64,000 nucleotides of DNA, taken from an uncultured Acetatifactor sp. GTDB taxonomy: Bacteria; Bacillota; Clostridia; Lachnospirales; Lachnospiraceae. The translations under genes were made by a program, and so were the position numbers. The notes under the pieces are model-generated. The model saw nothing but the letters and a program-made list of their open reading frames with translations. It was not told where the DNA came from and ran no database searches. Shown here in pieces: positions 8,644 to 18,271 of the stretch. The DNA lies in contig CAJTMX010000011.1 of NCBI GenBank assembly GCA_910577235.1, positions 45,724 to 109,723 on the forward strand. Direction: 5' to 3'. The stretch's first letter is position 1, and each line of letters begins with the position of its first letter.

Positions 8644-10821
8644 TTATGCCGCCTCCATCAGATCCTCTGTCAGAACATCCACTAACAGCCGCCCTGCCAG
8701 TTGTCCGGTATTGATGACAAGCTGCTTTTCCCTCATTTCCGCAAATTCCTGCTCCCGCAGGCTGTGGCTGATCGCTGCAAGTTCTTTTTCCTCACTGGTG
8801 ATCCGCTTTGACACTTCTTTCTGCCATTTTTTTAAGAACTTTGTGGCATCTTCAATGTCCGCTTCCTGCCTGTCGTACATGGTGCGCTTTTGGCGTACCG
8901 TCCCGTCAGGCTCGATCTCCAGGGTATAATAGGCTTTCCCCGGGTTGGCACTGCGGCGGAGAAACAGGACATAGCTTTCCCTGCGTTCGATGCGCTCCCA
9001 ATAACGGTCGCTGCTACCTACACAGTGATGGAGATCCTCGCCCTCCTGCAGTATGTCCTCAATACAGCGCGGGCTTACCACCGAATAATTCTTGTCGCTG
9101 TACTCATAAATATCCTTGATGGATTCATAGATCTGCTCCACATGGGGGTAATTTTTCAGGATCTCGCCTGCCTTTATCGCCAGCGATTTGCTGTGGCACC
9201 TCTCTACCAACTCGTCATGCCGCTTACGCAGCTTGTTTACCCGGTAGATAATGGCATCCTGCGTATCCATGTGGAAACGCTCCGCCATTGCCAGATAATC
9301 GCTCCATGTTGTCAGGACCTCCCTGCTTTTCATGCCGTTCTCCTTCATCTGCCGCCTTACATAATTATAAATCTGCACCATGCTCATACGGTTACTGATG
9401 AATTTCAGATCTTCTGCTGTGATATCCTCCTGACAGAACCAGCTGGTTACATGGTCGGGCAACAGCTTTCCCGTTGCTTTCTCATACTGCAGCCATTTCA
9501 GGAACTGACTGCCGCCATTGCACCTGCGCAGCCTTGCCAGCTGCTGGGAATCTATGCCCAGCAGTTTCTTTAAGTCGCCAAACAGACGATTCTTAAAACA
9601 GCCTTCAATGGAACACCTGCCGTACATACACTCCATTGCCAGAGTGCCAAGCCCCGCTTTTGCCAGGCGTTCCAGCTCCGGAACGCTCTGCCACTTCGCC
9701 AGATATTTTTCCGGGTCAATTTTTTCTATCATAGCCGCCATTTCCACCAGACCGGTCTTACGCAGTTCTTTTTTTGCGAGATCCGGCAGGGTGCGCCCAT
9801 ACATACGCCCTTCATAGGTAGGGGAATAGTAATAATAGTAATAAAATGCCTTTGTATAGCGTTGCTCAAGGCTGGTCCTGATCCATCTTGTCTCCGTATT
9901 CTTATACACGCCCCATGAATAAGCCCGCAATCCATATCCATCCTTATCCAGGATAACACGCCGGACCTCTGAGAACTGGCATTCTGTATGATGGTAATCT
10001 TTCCGTCTGTAAGACCTGCTCCCTTCAAATCCGCGGATCATCACGCCGTCCTCACAGCGCTGCAGCAGATACATATGTGCCGTATCTGTTCTCACAACGC
10101 CGGCAGCCTTGCCTTCAGACTTATAGACAATCTTATGGCGGCAGCAGGGACAGGTTCCCTGTTTGCCATGTTTCGGATGTTCGATCGGAACCTGCTTTTC
10201 ACAATAGGTACAATAGCCTTCTGTAACCCCCCTGCGGTCATAGCGGTAAAAAATGTAATTCTCCGGAATCCCGACTTTTAACACCCATTTCTCCCAATCC
10301 TTAGGAAGCTCAGGGGTCTGTTCCATATCCAGGTCCCACGGGTCGGTCTCCCGTCTGTGGCGCTTTTTGAGTTCATCCGCCCTGACCTGAAGCTGATACT
10401 GCAAAATGCCCTTATATCCCCCATTGGATACCTCAAGGTATCTTTTGATGGTCCGGGCGCCCTCCGGATTGATCCACTTCTTCTCGGAATAAGCGACGTA
10501 TTTCGGCCATGGGATCATATCCAGCTTTGCCGTCAGCCACTTGTTCGTCCGCCTGTCATAAGTCAGGAATTCGCCTGCCTGATTGTTGATATACAATTCA
10601 TACACGGGCATGACCGACTCCATCCGCATATATTCCGGCAGAAAGAAAGCCACCTTCAGGATTCCGCTTAATACCTGGCAGCGCATATAAAGCCCATAGG
10701 TATAGCTTTCTCTCACATAGGAATATGACATTTCCCTTTTTAAGGTATCATCTGCCGCCATCCGCATCATCTTGGGGGTAGCCTTCAATGTCCGTAATTT
10801 TAATAGCTCTCCTTTTTTCAT
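8644..10821 (-). CDS. PcfJ-like protein
   Basis: A 725-residue protein. Residues about 205-228 hold a zinc ribbon (CTYCEKQ ... CPCCRHK). Near residue 600 it has LHHCVGSSDRYWERI followed by ESYVLFLRR, AYYTLEIEPDG and VRQKRTMYDRQ, which is the C-terminal block of the PcfJ family known from enterococcal conjugative plasmids and many Firmicute mobile elements. The biochemical role of PcfJ is not established. Its ATG overlaps the stop of the upstream gene by 4 bases (ATGA), so translation is coupled. Its presence marks this region as mobile-element DNA. Confidence 0.8.
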   Translation of the reverse strand: MKKGELLKLRTLKATPKMMRMAADDTLKREMSYSYVRESYTYGLYMRCQVLSGILKVAFFLPEYMRMESVMPVYELYINNQAGEFLTYDRRTNKWLTAKLDMIPWPKYVAYSEKKWINPEGARTIKRYLEVSNGGYKGILQYQLQVRADELKKRHRRETDPWDLDMEQTPELPKDWEKWVLKVGIPENYIFYRYDRRGVTEGYCTYCEKQVPIEHPKHGKQGTCPCCRHKIVYKSEGKAAGVVRTDTAHMYLLQRCEDGVMIRGFEGSRSYRRKDYHHTECQFSEVRRVILDKDGYGLRAYSWGVYKNTETRWIRTSLEQRYTKAFYYYYYYSPTYEGRMYGRTLPDLAKKELRKTGLVEMAAMIEKIDPEKYLAKWQSVPELERLAKAGLGTLAMECMYGRCSIEGCFKNRLFGDLKKLLGIDSQQLARLRRCNGGSQFLKWLQYEKATGKLLPDHVTSWFCQEDITAEDLKFISNRMSMVQIYNYVRRQMKENGMKSREVLTTWSDYLAMAERFHMDTQDAIIYRVNKLRKRHDELVERCHSKSLAIKAGEILKNYPHVEQIYESIKDIYEYSDKNYSVVSPRCIEDILQEGEDLHHCVGSSDRYWERIERRESYVLFLRRSANPGKAYYTLEIEPDGTVRQKRTMYDRQEADIEDATKFLKKWQKEVSKRITSEEKELAAISHSLREQEFAEMREKQLVINTGQLAGRLLVDVLTEDLMEAA

Positions 10822-11366
10822 AATAACAAGACCTGCCTTTCTTTCAAGTTTACATCATACCATCTGCCCGGCATGATATCTGCGCCATCTACGGAGGTGA
10901 GCGCAACCTGTTCTATTGTTCCTGTTTCCGCATTTTCCCTGGCTAATGCCAGGATGTCTCCCATTTCTCCCTTTGCCACGGGGTCCATGCCCCTTACGAC
11001 TGCATATCCGCCGCGTGCCTCCGCCCGGTCCTTCTTCACATGGCTGCTCCACTCCCGCAGGGGATGGTCTGCCATAAAGGCCAGACCATGCAGGAAAAAC
11101 TCCCTTCGGGTTAATTTTTTTAAGACGGTCAGCTCTGTGCAGGAAATTTTTGAGTCAACATCATCCTCATCAATATCCCCTCCTGCGCTGACAATACAAT
11201 ATTCTGAACTTTCCATATCCGGATAATAGGTAAGGCAGTCCAGCGGATTTTCGGCACAATGGAATCCGTTCTGTCTGCAGTTTGCTTTATCTGTGCGGTT
11301 TAAGCCCATTTTGAACTTATATTCCAGACAGATAAGCCCCTGCTGAAACGCCTTATAAGCAATCAT
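10818..11366 (-). CDS. Unknown protein of the YKAF...GFHCAENPLD type (DUF7666-like)
   Basis: A 182-residue protein that opens with IAYKAFQQGLICLEYKF and continues with KANCRQNGFHCAENPLDCL, a pattern I associate with phage and mobile-element proteins of the DUF7666 type. The C-terminal part (VKKDRAEARGGYAVVRG, then MGDILALARENAE) has no known motif. AAGGAGGG lies before the ATG, and it sits between the PcfK-like and PcfJ-like genes. Its function is unknown. Confidence 0.55.
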   Translation of the reverse strand: MIAYKAFQQGLICLEYKFKMGLNRTDKANCRQNGFHCAENPLDCLTYYPDMESSEYCIVSAGGDIDEDDVDSKISCTELTVLKKLTRREFFLHGLAFMADHPLREWSSHVKKDRAEARGGYAVVRGMDPVAKGEMGDILALARENAETGTIEQVALTSVDGADIMPGRWYDVNLKERQVLLL

Positions 11367-11376
11367 TTTTCCCTCC

Positions 11377-12405
11377 TTAACTTGCCTGATTTCCCTGCAG
11401 CATCATATCCATCAGGGATATTTGCCCTGTCACCTGTACATTCTCCGCTTTTTTCTCCTGCTCCGGTTTCTTTTCCGGAACCTTGGCTTTTTTCTCCTTC
11501 TTTTCTGTTTTCTTTTTGGCCGCAGGCTTATAACCTGCCTTTCCGATATAGGGCTTAGGGACAAATTTTTCCTCTTCCTCCTCGTCTTCTTTGGCAAGGG
11601 GATTCCTGAAATAATCTTCCGCCCACTGGTAGCACAGGCCGTCAGGAATGTCACTCCCATAGCCCTGCTGCCCAGCCCCAGGTTTGATGTCATTTGGTTT
11701 GATGTCATTTGCTTTCATCTCATCCTGGACATAATCCCATGCCTTCCGGTTGATATACTGAAAGCAGTGGACCATGCTTTTCCGGGGATCCATCACCATG
11801 CGGGCAAATTCGGGATCTTCCAGGCAGAGCGTCTGGATATATTCCGCCACGCAGTCTTTCATATTGCGCCGCGTGAGCTTTTCCGTATCGGCACTGACCC
11901 GCTCCATGGACTTCTTTACGAGTTCTTCCTCGCTCATACCGGCAAGTGCCTCTTCCTGTTTCCGCAGGGCATCCTTTTTCTGCTGCTGCCTTGCCTCCCA
12001 CTGCGCTTTCCGCTCTGCCTCTGCCGCTTCGTGCTTTGCCCGCCTGGTTTCTTCGTCCTCCTGCGGCTGTTCCTCCGTTTGGATGCTTTCACCATCATCC
12101 TCTCCTTCAGGCTCCTCCGCAGGTTCTGCGGTTTCTTCCTCCGCATCCAGTGCCATCATGTCTTCTGCCACAGGTTCCCCGGCAAATCCGGCTGTTTCCT
12201 CTGCGGCAGGTTCTTCATATACGGCATTTTCCAACACCATTCCTTCTGTCACTCCTGCAGCCTCCGCGGGGATTGCATATACCTGTTCCGGCGGAACCGG
12301 CAGGGTATCCATCTCCTGTACTGCTGCCTGATTGTCAAACGGGGTTCCCATTACGCCATACTGCCATTCTCCAACTGCCACATTGTTCTGATTTATTTCG
12401 CTCAT
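11377..12405 (-). CDS. PcfK-like protein (AcrIIA9-related family)
   Basis: A 342-residue protein. Residues 1-120 are an acidic low-complexity leader, residues about 120-170 a charged coiled coil, and residues about 170-270 the conserved core with MDPRKSMVHCFQYINRKAWD and GYGSDIPDGLCYQWAEDYF. The tail is Lys/Glu-rich and ends in SLMDMMLQG. The core is the PcfK family, which neighbours PcfJ on conjugative elements; as I recall, the Cas9 inhibitor AcrIIA9 belongs to the same family. The start was set at the ATG after GAGGAAAT rather than 10 codons earlier. Whether this copy blocks Cas9 is untested. Confidence 0.7.
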   Translation of the reverse strand: MSEINQNNVAVGEWQYGVMGTPFDNQAAVQEMDTLPVPPEQVYAIPAEAAGVTEGMVLENAVYEEPAAEETAGFAGEPVAEDMMALDAEEETAEPAEEPEGEDDGESIQTEEQPQEDEETRRAKHEAAEAERKAQWEARQQQKKDALRKQEEALAGMSEEELVKKSMERVSADTEKLTRRNMKDCVAEYIQTLCLEDPEFARMVMDPRKSMVHCFQYINRKAWDYVQDEMKANDIKPNDIKPGAGQQGYGSDIPDGLCYQWAEDYFRNPLAKEDEEEEEKFVPKPYIGKAGYKPAAKKKTEKKEKKAKVPEKKPEQEKKAENVQVTGQISLMDMMLQGNQAS

Positions 12406-12513
12406 ATTTCCTCTCTTTCTGCGCAAAAAAGACACGGCGCAGGAATATTTTCCCGAACCATGCCCTTATTTGTCGCTCTGGCGCCGCCCTGTAACCTTAT
12501 CAAAGCGGCAGGT

Positions 12514-14250
12514 TTACTTGTTCTTCATAGGTCTTGCCAGGAACGGGGAAAACCGTACCGGCACAAACTGAGGGGAATCCACATAATAGTAATCCCTTTT
12601 CTCCTCATCATACAGCTCTATAACATCAGAGGGAGAAATCGGTCTTCCCTGATAGTGCTGCAGATTCTTTTCGCTGCTGAAATCATGAAACAGCCGCCCT
12701 AACAGTTCTTTGTCCGTCATCCCGGCGGGACAGAATATCTTTTCGTCATACACCAGCCGGTATTTCCCGGCCGGGGGCTGTTCAAACCCTGCCTTATACA
12801 TCCATTGTATTCCCTTGAACGCAAAGGCAATGGTCCTTTCTTCCTCCGAGAAGTCCAGCTGATAGATGCGGACTCCCTGTTCCCTGCGCTGTGCGTCCAG
12901 CAGGGCCTTCAACGCAGCCTTACCGTCTTTGCAGAATATCTGATACTCGTCTTCCGTAAGCCCCAAAAAACCTGATGGGCTCCTTTCCTGCTGTCCGCCG
13001 GAATGCCACTTCCTTATGCAGCCATCGACAGATTCCATATCGCACAGCCCATTCAGGTAACTCTGCTTAAAATCCATGCCCTCCTTTTCCTCGTTTTTCC
13101 GAAGTGCAAGCTGCCAGTCATCCACCCCTTTGTAATTGGGGTTCCACGTCAGCCGCCTGCATTCCATGCCATGTTTTTTTGCCAGCAGGTATATTTTTGA
13201 GCTGCCCTTCTCCGTCATCTCATTGCTGTACTTGTCCATATCGTGGGCCTCTATGATAAGCTCCGTCCCATTCTGTGCCAGCAATGCAAACAGCGGATCA
13301 AGCTGCTGCACATTGTTTGCCCCCGCAACCGCCGCAAAAGAGCGGTTCATCAGCGAATTTGCAATATCTGCTTTCAGCAGCCCCTCCGTTACATAAATCG
13401 TCCTCGAAAACGGATTTCCCACGAAATGGACCGGACTGCCGGATGTCACACCCATTGGTTTACCGGAGGATGACAGCCACAGATATTTCGTTCCCTGCTT
13501 TTCCGGGGGATCATCTTTGTTCCTGATGGGCGTATCCAGCATGATCTGGGCGCCCCTTATCAGGCCGTCAATTCCGACTGCCGGAATCAGGATGCCCAAC
13601 ATCCTGCTGCTGAATTTTACTGTCCACTCTCCTTTGTCCGTCTGATAGAAACCCGGCACTCCCTGTACCACACAACCCTGCTTTATCAGCCGCTCCGTCA
13701 GGGAACGGCACAAAAAATATGGCGGCGTACTCTTAAATCCAAAACGGCCAATCTGCTCATCCGTCAGACCTCTTTTGTCTGACCGCAGATGTTCCCTGTG
13801 CGCAGGCTTTAAGGTCAGCATCCCGAACAGCATGGAAAATGTCTGGTGGATATCCTGTGCGCTTGCCCGTTCGGATTGTGGGACTTCCCTTTGTTCATTC
13901 TGCAGGGGACAGGTGCCGGCGCCGGCAGAAAAGCCCGCCTGCGCCCTTTCGCTTTCCCCATATCCCCAGTCTGTATCTCCTGCCTGCAGCGCATCACAGA
14001 TTTCCCGATAGGCATCGGAATTTGTGGTGTTATGGTATTTCGCATACAAAGCCAGCATCCCGCCATATTCATCACAGTAGTTGCATCTCCAGACATTTTT
14101 TGTAAAGTTCACATTCATCTTTCCCCGGCAGTCCCCGCAGAACGGGCAGTCCGTATAAACACTGCCCGCCTGCCGGCGCCGTATCCTCAAATGCAGCAAT
14201 TCCACCACATCCATGATCCCAAATGGAAAATCCTGTGGATATGAGGTCAC
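12514..14250 (-). CDS. DNA primase-like protein (zinc finger plus toprim)
   Basis: A 578-residue protein. CPFCGDC near residue 38 and CNYC near residue 55 form a CHC2/DnaG-type zinc finger. A toprim domain follows, with VTEGLLKADI near 285 and EAHDMDKY near 338 supplying the usual Glu and DxD residues that bind metal. It should make primers for replication of the element, or act in a primase-helicase role with a partner. A GTG start was chosen 8 bases after AGGAGG; the GTG three codons upstream lies too close to it. The C-terminal part (about 400-578) is unassigned. Confidence 0.75.
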   Translation of the reverse strand: MTSYPQDFPFGIMDVVELLHLRIRRRQAGSVYTDCPFCGDCRGKMNVNFTKNVWRCNYCDEYGGMLALYAKYHNTTNSDAYREICDALQAGDTDWGYGESERAQAGFSAGAGTCPLQNEQREVPQSERASAQDIHQTFSMLFGMLTLKPAHREHLRSDKRGLTDEQIGRFGFKSTPPYFLCRSLTERLIKQGCVVQGVPGFYQTDKGEWTVKFSSRMLGILIPAVGIDGLIRGAQIMLDTPIRNKDDPPEKQGTKYLWLSSSGKPMGVTSGSPVHFVGNPFSRTIYVTEGLLKADIANSLMNRSFAAVAGANNVQQLDPLFALLAQNGTELIIEAHDMDKYSNEMTEKGSSKIYLLAKKHGMECRRLTWNPNYKGVDDWQLALRKNEEKEGMDFKQSYLNGLCDMESVDGCIRKWHSGGQQERSPSGFLGLTEDEYQIFCKDGKAALKALLDAQRREQGVRIYQLDFSEEERTIAFAFKGIQWMYKAGFEQPPAGKYRLVYDEKIFCPAGMTDKELLGRLFHDFSSEKNLQHYQGRPISPSDVIELYDEEKRDYYYVDSPQFVPVRFSPFLARPMKNK

Positions 14251-14292
14251 TACCAGCACCTCCTTCCCCTGCCATGTTCAGGACTTCTCCCA

Positions 14293-15906
14293 TCAGCCTG
14301 CTTTTTTTGCCTCAAGGGAATCCAGCATGATCTTTGCTGCAGCCCGGAGGATATTGTTATCCCCCTTATAGCCTCCGTAAACATAGTATTTCAGGCTAGG
14401 CGGACGCCTGTCTGCAACCTCGGCCATTGTCCAGCCCTTGCAGGCGCCTACATCAACCACGACTTTCTGCGCCTCCTCAAATGTCATGCGGCTCAGGATT
14501 TCTTCGACAGGCGTACCCGGCATATAGCCTGACTCCGCCGCCTGCGCCTGAACATCCTCTTTTACAGGGATGCTCTCTGCCGTTATCGGCAGACTTTCTT
14601 CGGAAGGCTGTGCAGTTGCGGATGCAGTCTGCTCCCCCACGGACAGGCAGGTTTCTTCCGGCATGACCGGCAGATGTTCTTCTGCGGGCTGTTGTACCGC
14701 TGCAGCTGCTGTCTGCGGTATCTGCACGACATTCTGCGCCGTGGCTGCCTGTGGTGACGGCTGCTGTACCGGCTGTTTTACTGCCTGCGCCTGCAAAGCA
14801 GGTGTGGGCTGTGTCTGTGCCACTCTCTGCTGTACTGCTGCCTGAGACATGCGCTGCTGCGTTGTCTGTACTGCTTTCTGTACTGTCGCGGTCTGTGATA
14901 CAAACTGCTGTGTCGGCTGGACAGCTCTCTGAATTGTCGCTGCCTGTGATACAGATTGCGGGTTAGACTGAACTGCTCTCTGTACCATTGCCGCCTGTAA
15001 TGACTGCTGCGAGCCAGGCTGAACCGTTTTCTGTACCGCAGCCTGCGATACAGGCTGTTGTACTGATTGAGTTGCTTTCTGCTGTACTGCTGCCGCCTGT
15101 GATACGACCTGCTGTGCCGGTTGAACGGTTCTCTGTACTGCCGCCGCCTGTGGTAACGGCTGCGGATTAGGCTGAACCGCTTTCTGAACCACAGTCTGCG
15201 GTATCGGCTGTGGTGACGGCTGCGCTGTTTTTTGCTGTACTGCCGCTGTCTGTGAAACGGGCTGCTGTGCTGACTGAGCTGTTCTCTGTACTGCTGCCGC
15301 CTGTGGTGACGGCTGCGCTTTCGGCTCTGCTTTCTGTGCTGACTGCACATTAGGCTGTACCATGCGCTGTTGGGTAGCGGGCCGGTGTGCCTGTATGGAC
15401 ATCTGCACCGGGGCTGTCCCCGGAACATCAGGAGTTTCCATCTGCTCTTTCGATACAGGAATCTCACTTCCGTACTGCTCTTTTTCCCCAAGCCCGGTCA
15501 GATCCGCAAATTGAATGCCAAACCCGGCATTGTTCAGTGCCACCGCCAGAGCTGCATCCTGCGCCTCCCTGATATAGTCGCCGCTTTTTGCTTCCTCCGC
15601 CGTACACTGTGCAATATAATTACTGAAGGGTTCCTCGTCGCTCCGGTCCATGTAGACCTGCGCCTCAAAAATGGCAATCTGCTCTGTGATCCGGAGGGAT
15701 TTTAACTTCATCCTCCCGTTGGGCCGCGCCATGCGGAACCATGCTTTCATATACCGCAGGTCAAGCCTCCACACTTTCTCCCTGGTATCCTCGGATACGG
15801 CCATGCGCAGGAAATTCAAAGGCTCGAAACCCGGAACCCTGTTCATCGCTGCTGCCGCAGGCACACTCTGGTACATACACTGACCCTGATTTTTGTTTTC
15901 GCTCAT
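14293..15906 (-). CDS. Putative recombination mediator with long Q/V/A repeat linker
   Basis: A 537-residue protein in three parts. Residues 1-160 are globular (LDLRYMKAWFRMARPNGRMK, then AVALNNAGFGIQFADLTG), a pattern I associate with mobile-element ssDNA annealing or recombination mediators, but the match is weak. Residues about 185-430 are a low-complexity linker of roughly a dozen imperfect units of the form AVQ(R/K)TVQPxxQxVSQA. Residues about 465-537 are a second small domain (SRMTFEEAQKVVVDVGACKG). It stands between the primase and the RecD2-like helicase in the same operon as a YqaJ exonuclease, which would fit an exonuclease/annealing pair. The role is an inference from context. Confidence 0.5.
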   Translation of the reverse strand: MSENKNQGQCMYQSVPAAAAMNRVPGFEPLNFLRMAVSEDTREKVWRLDLRYMKAWFRMARPNGRMKLKSLRITEQIAIFEAQVYMDRSDEEPFSNYIAQCTAEEAKSGDYIREAQDAALAVALNNAGFGIQFADLTGLGEKEQYGSEIPVSKEQMETPDVPGTAPVQMSIQAHRPATQQRMVQPNVQSAQKAEPKAQPSPQAAAVQRTAQSAQQPVSQTAAVQQKTAQPSPQPIPQTVVQKAVQPNPQPLPQAAAVQRTVQPAQQVVSQAAAVQQKATQSVQQPVSQAAVQKTVQPGSQQSLQAAMVQRAVQSNPQSVSQAATIQRAVQPTQQFVSQTATVQKAVQTTQQRMSQAAVQQRVAQTQPTPALQAQAVKQPVQQPSPQAATAQNVVQIPQTAAAAVQQPAEEHLPVMPEETCLSVGEQTASATAQPSEESLPITAESIPVKEDVQAQAAESGYMPGTPVEEILSRMTFEEAQKVVVDVGACKGWTMAEVADRRPPSLKYYVYGGYKGDNNILRAAAKIMLDSLEAKKAG

Positions 15907-15976
15907 ATTGATAATCTCCTCTCGTTAAAATAAATAAGAGATACGAAGCGCTTTTTCTGCACCCTGCATCCCATTT

Positions 15977-18256
15977 TTAACCTGCATTCTTTAATCTGTT
16001 TTCCGGCAGGACCGATACCGGCACATCCACCTTTTTGGAAAATGCCTTGTGATACATACAGATACGCTCCCCCAGCCTGGTATTTCTCCGACTGATCTCA
16101 TTCCGGTGGATCGCCGCAAACAGTACGGATTTTTCACCCACCAGTATGACTTTCCTTTTTGCCCTGGTAATGCCCGTGTAGAGCAGATTCCGGTACATCA
16201 TGATCAGATGGGCTTTCACCAATGGCATCAATACAATCTCATACTCGGAACCCATAGCCTTGTGGATGGTGGCGGCATAAGCAAGGTCCAGATTTACCAT
16301 ATCCTCCATACCGTACTCCATCTTCCTGTTTTCCCCGAAATCCATACCGATCCGTCTGCCCTCCGGCGTATCCCTGATATAGCAGATGAATCCCAGATCG
16401 CCGTTGGATACCTTGTCCGTGTTCTTGGTCTGCATGATGCGGTCCCCGACACGGAAGGTCTTTGCCCCCAGATGGATCTCATCCTCCGCTGACTGGAACG
16501 GGTTGACGACTTCCCTGATACACGCATTCAGCTTGTCGGCAGAGACAGCGCCCTCTTCCCGGAAAGGGGAAAGAATCTGCACATTTTCAATCCCGTGTTC
16601 TGCAATTTCCCTGCAGTACTGCTCGATGATGACATCCGCCACTTCTTCCTGGGACTGCCCGGGCAGGAATGTAAAATCATTCCCGTAATACAGCTTGGTG
16701 TTTCCCGCATTGATGAACTTTGCATTATAGGCGATCAGGCTGTCCTTTGACTGACGGAAAATCTCGTCCAGCACCGTGACAGGTATCAGCCCGCACTGGA
16801 TCAAATCCTTAAACACATTCCCCGCGCCTACGCTGGGGAGCTGGTCCGCATCCCCTACCAGCACGATCCTGCATCCTCTCTTTGCTTTTGTAAAGAACTG
16901 CTTTGCCAGCCACATATCCACCATGGAGAACTCGTCCACGATCACTAGGTCTGCGGAAAGGCTCCCGCCTGTGTTTGTGTCCTGCCCGGCTTCTTCCTCC
17001 CCGCTGAACAGCCCTAACCCGCTGTGCATGGTCTTTGCATCCTGAAATCCTGTGCTTTCCGCCATACGGCGGCTTGCCCTTCCGGTAGGCGCCATCAGCA
17101 TGATCCCGTTTTTCGGGTAAAGTATGCGGTACACCTCCAGAATCGTTTTCAGGACTGTGGTTTTCCCTGTTCCGGGGGAGCCGGTGATGATGGACAGGTT
17201 GTGGCAGAATGCCTCCCTGACCGCTGCCTCCTGTTTCCCGGAAAGCGATATCCCAAGCTGTTTTTTTACCTTCTCCAGCACTGCGCTGATATTTTCCGTG
17301 GCAGGCTGTTCCAACAGGCGCAAGGCAATCTGCCTTGCGGTTTCGTCCTCCTGCTCAAATACTGCGGGCTTGTAAATGTCATCCTTTGCACATACAATTG
17401 CACCTTTCAGGATCATATCCTGTATTTCTTCTTCCACTTCCTCTTTTTTTACCCTGAGTTCCGGCACAGGAACTTTATCATTCAATAATTTCACTGCGCT
17501 GGCGGACAGGCTTTCCCTCTCCATGAACAGGTGCCCCTGTTTCCCCCTGGCATCATCCAGCGTACAGTAAACCGCCCCTTTGATGCGCATGGGATCATGG
17601 AGATTACTGTTTGTCTTGCGGACAATGGCATCCACCCGCTTAAACCCAAAGCCTGATATCTGGCACAGTTCAAACGGATTATTCCGTAAAATCTCCAGAC
17701 TCGAAGGCCCGAAGTGCTGGTAAATCTTTAATGCTGTCTTGGGTGTCAGCTTAAACGGCGCAAGCAGGGCCATCAGGTCTTTCAACATACGGTTCTCTGC
17801 GTATGAGGTTTTAATATCCTCCAGCTTATTTTCCGTAATGCCCCTTATCTCTAACAGTTTCTCCGGATGTCGTTCCAGGATGTCCAGCGTGTCCGTCCCA
17901 AAACGCGCCACGATCTCCGCGGCTGTCTTTTCACCTATCCCTTTAATCAGGCCGGAGCTGAGATAACCCAGTACCCCGTCTTTTGTTTTGGGAACAATTT
18001 CATTCCACTGTTCCACCTGCATCTGATACCCGTATTTCCCATTGACCCATTCGCCCTCCAGCTCCAGTTCCACTGCATCTGTCCTGGGCAGGTCATAGCC
18101 GACCACTGTAAATCGGATCAGGTGGTCCGGATACCTCCTCGTGGACCGCGCCTCCTTTGGGACGCCCTGGTCCGTGGTCTTGATGCGGAACACACAATAA
18201 TGGCTTGCCGGGTTGTAAAATATAGTATCGTCATAAGTACCTATACAACTGCTCAT
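15977..18256 (-). CDS. RecD2-like superfamily 1B DNA helicase
   Basis: A 759-residue helicase, the usual length for RecD2. An N-terminal OB-like part and helix-hairpin-helix motifs (residues about 85-220) lead into the ATPase core, with Walker A GSPGTGKTT near residue 358 and Walker B VIVDEFSMVD near 442. A later motif, ATIHKAMGSEYE with TGITRAKRKVILVG, is the usual C-terminal helicase block. It unwinds DNA 5' to 3' and here probably serves element replication or recombination with the exonuclease encoded 15 bases upstream. The gene is intact. Confidence 0.85.
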   Translation of the reverse strand: MSSCIGTYDDTIFYNPASHYCVFRIKTTDQGVPKEARSTRRYPDHLIRFTVVGYDLPRTDAVELELEGEWVNGKYGYQMQVEQWNEIVPKTKDGVLGYLSSGLIKGIGEKTAAEIVARFGTDTLDILERHPEKLLEIRGITENKLEDIKTSYAENRMLKDLMALLAPFKLTPKTALKIYQHFGPSSLEILRNNPFELCQISGFGFKRVDAIVRKTNSNLHDPMRIKGAVYCTLDDARGKQGHLFMERESLSASAVKLLNDKVPVPELRVKKEEVEEEIQDMILKGAIVCAKDDIYKPAVFEQEDETARQIALRLLEQPATENISAVLEKVKKQLGISLSGKQEAAVREAFCHNLSIITGSPGTGKTTVLKTILEVYRILYPKNGIMLMAPTGRASRRMAESTGFQDAKTMHSGLGLFSGEEEAGQDTNTGGSLSADLVIVDEFSMVDMWLAKQFFTKAKRGCRIVLVGDADQLPSVGAGNVFKDLIQCGLIPVTVLDEIFRQSKDSLIAYNAKFINAGNTKLYYGNDFTFLPGQSQEEVADVIIEQYCREIAEHGIENVQILSPFREEGAVSADKLNACIREVVNPFQSAEDEIHLGAKTFRVGDRIMQTKNTDKVSNGDLGFICYIRDTPEGRRIGMDFGENRKMEYGMEDMVNLDLAYAATIHKAMGSEYEIVLMPLVKAHLIMMYRNLLYTGITRAKRKVILVGEKSVLFAAIHRNEISRRNTRLGERICMYHKAFSKKVDVPVSVLPENRLKNAG

Positions 18257-18271
18257 CCTTTTTCCTTTCCG

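Noticed and set aside
11422..12702. A 426-codon open frame on the plus strand
   Set aside because: It is the antisense shadow of the PcfK-like gene, whose acidic and Lys-rich low-complexity DNA lacks stops in that frame; the product is Phe/Leu/Cys-rich and has no ribosome site or motif.
14778..15491. A 237-codon second frame inside the repeat region of the mediator gene
   Set aside because: It is a frame-shifted reading of the Q/V/A repeats, giving an Arg/Ser/Gln-rich product; the true frame has globular ends and a proper start.
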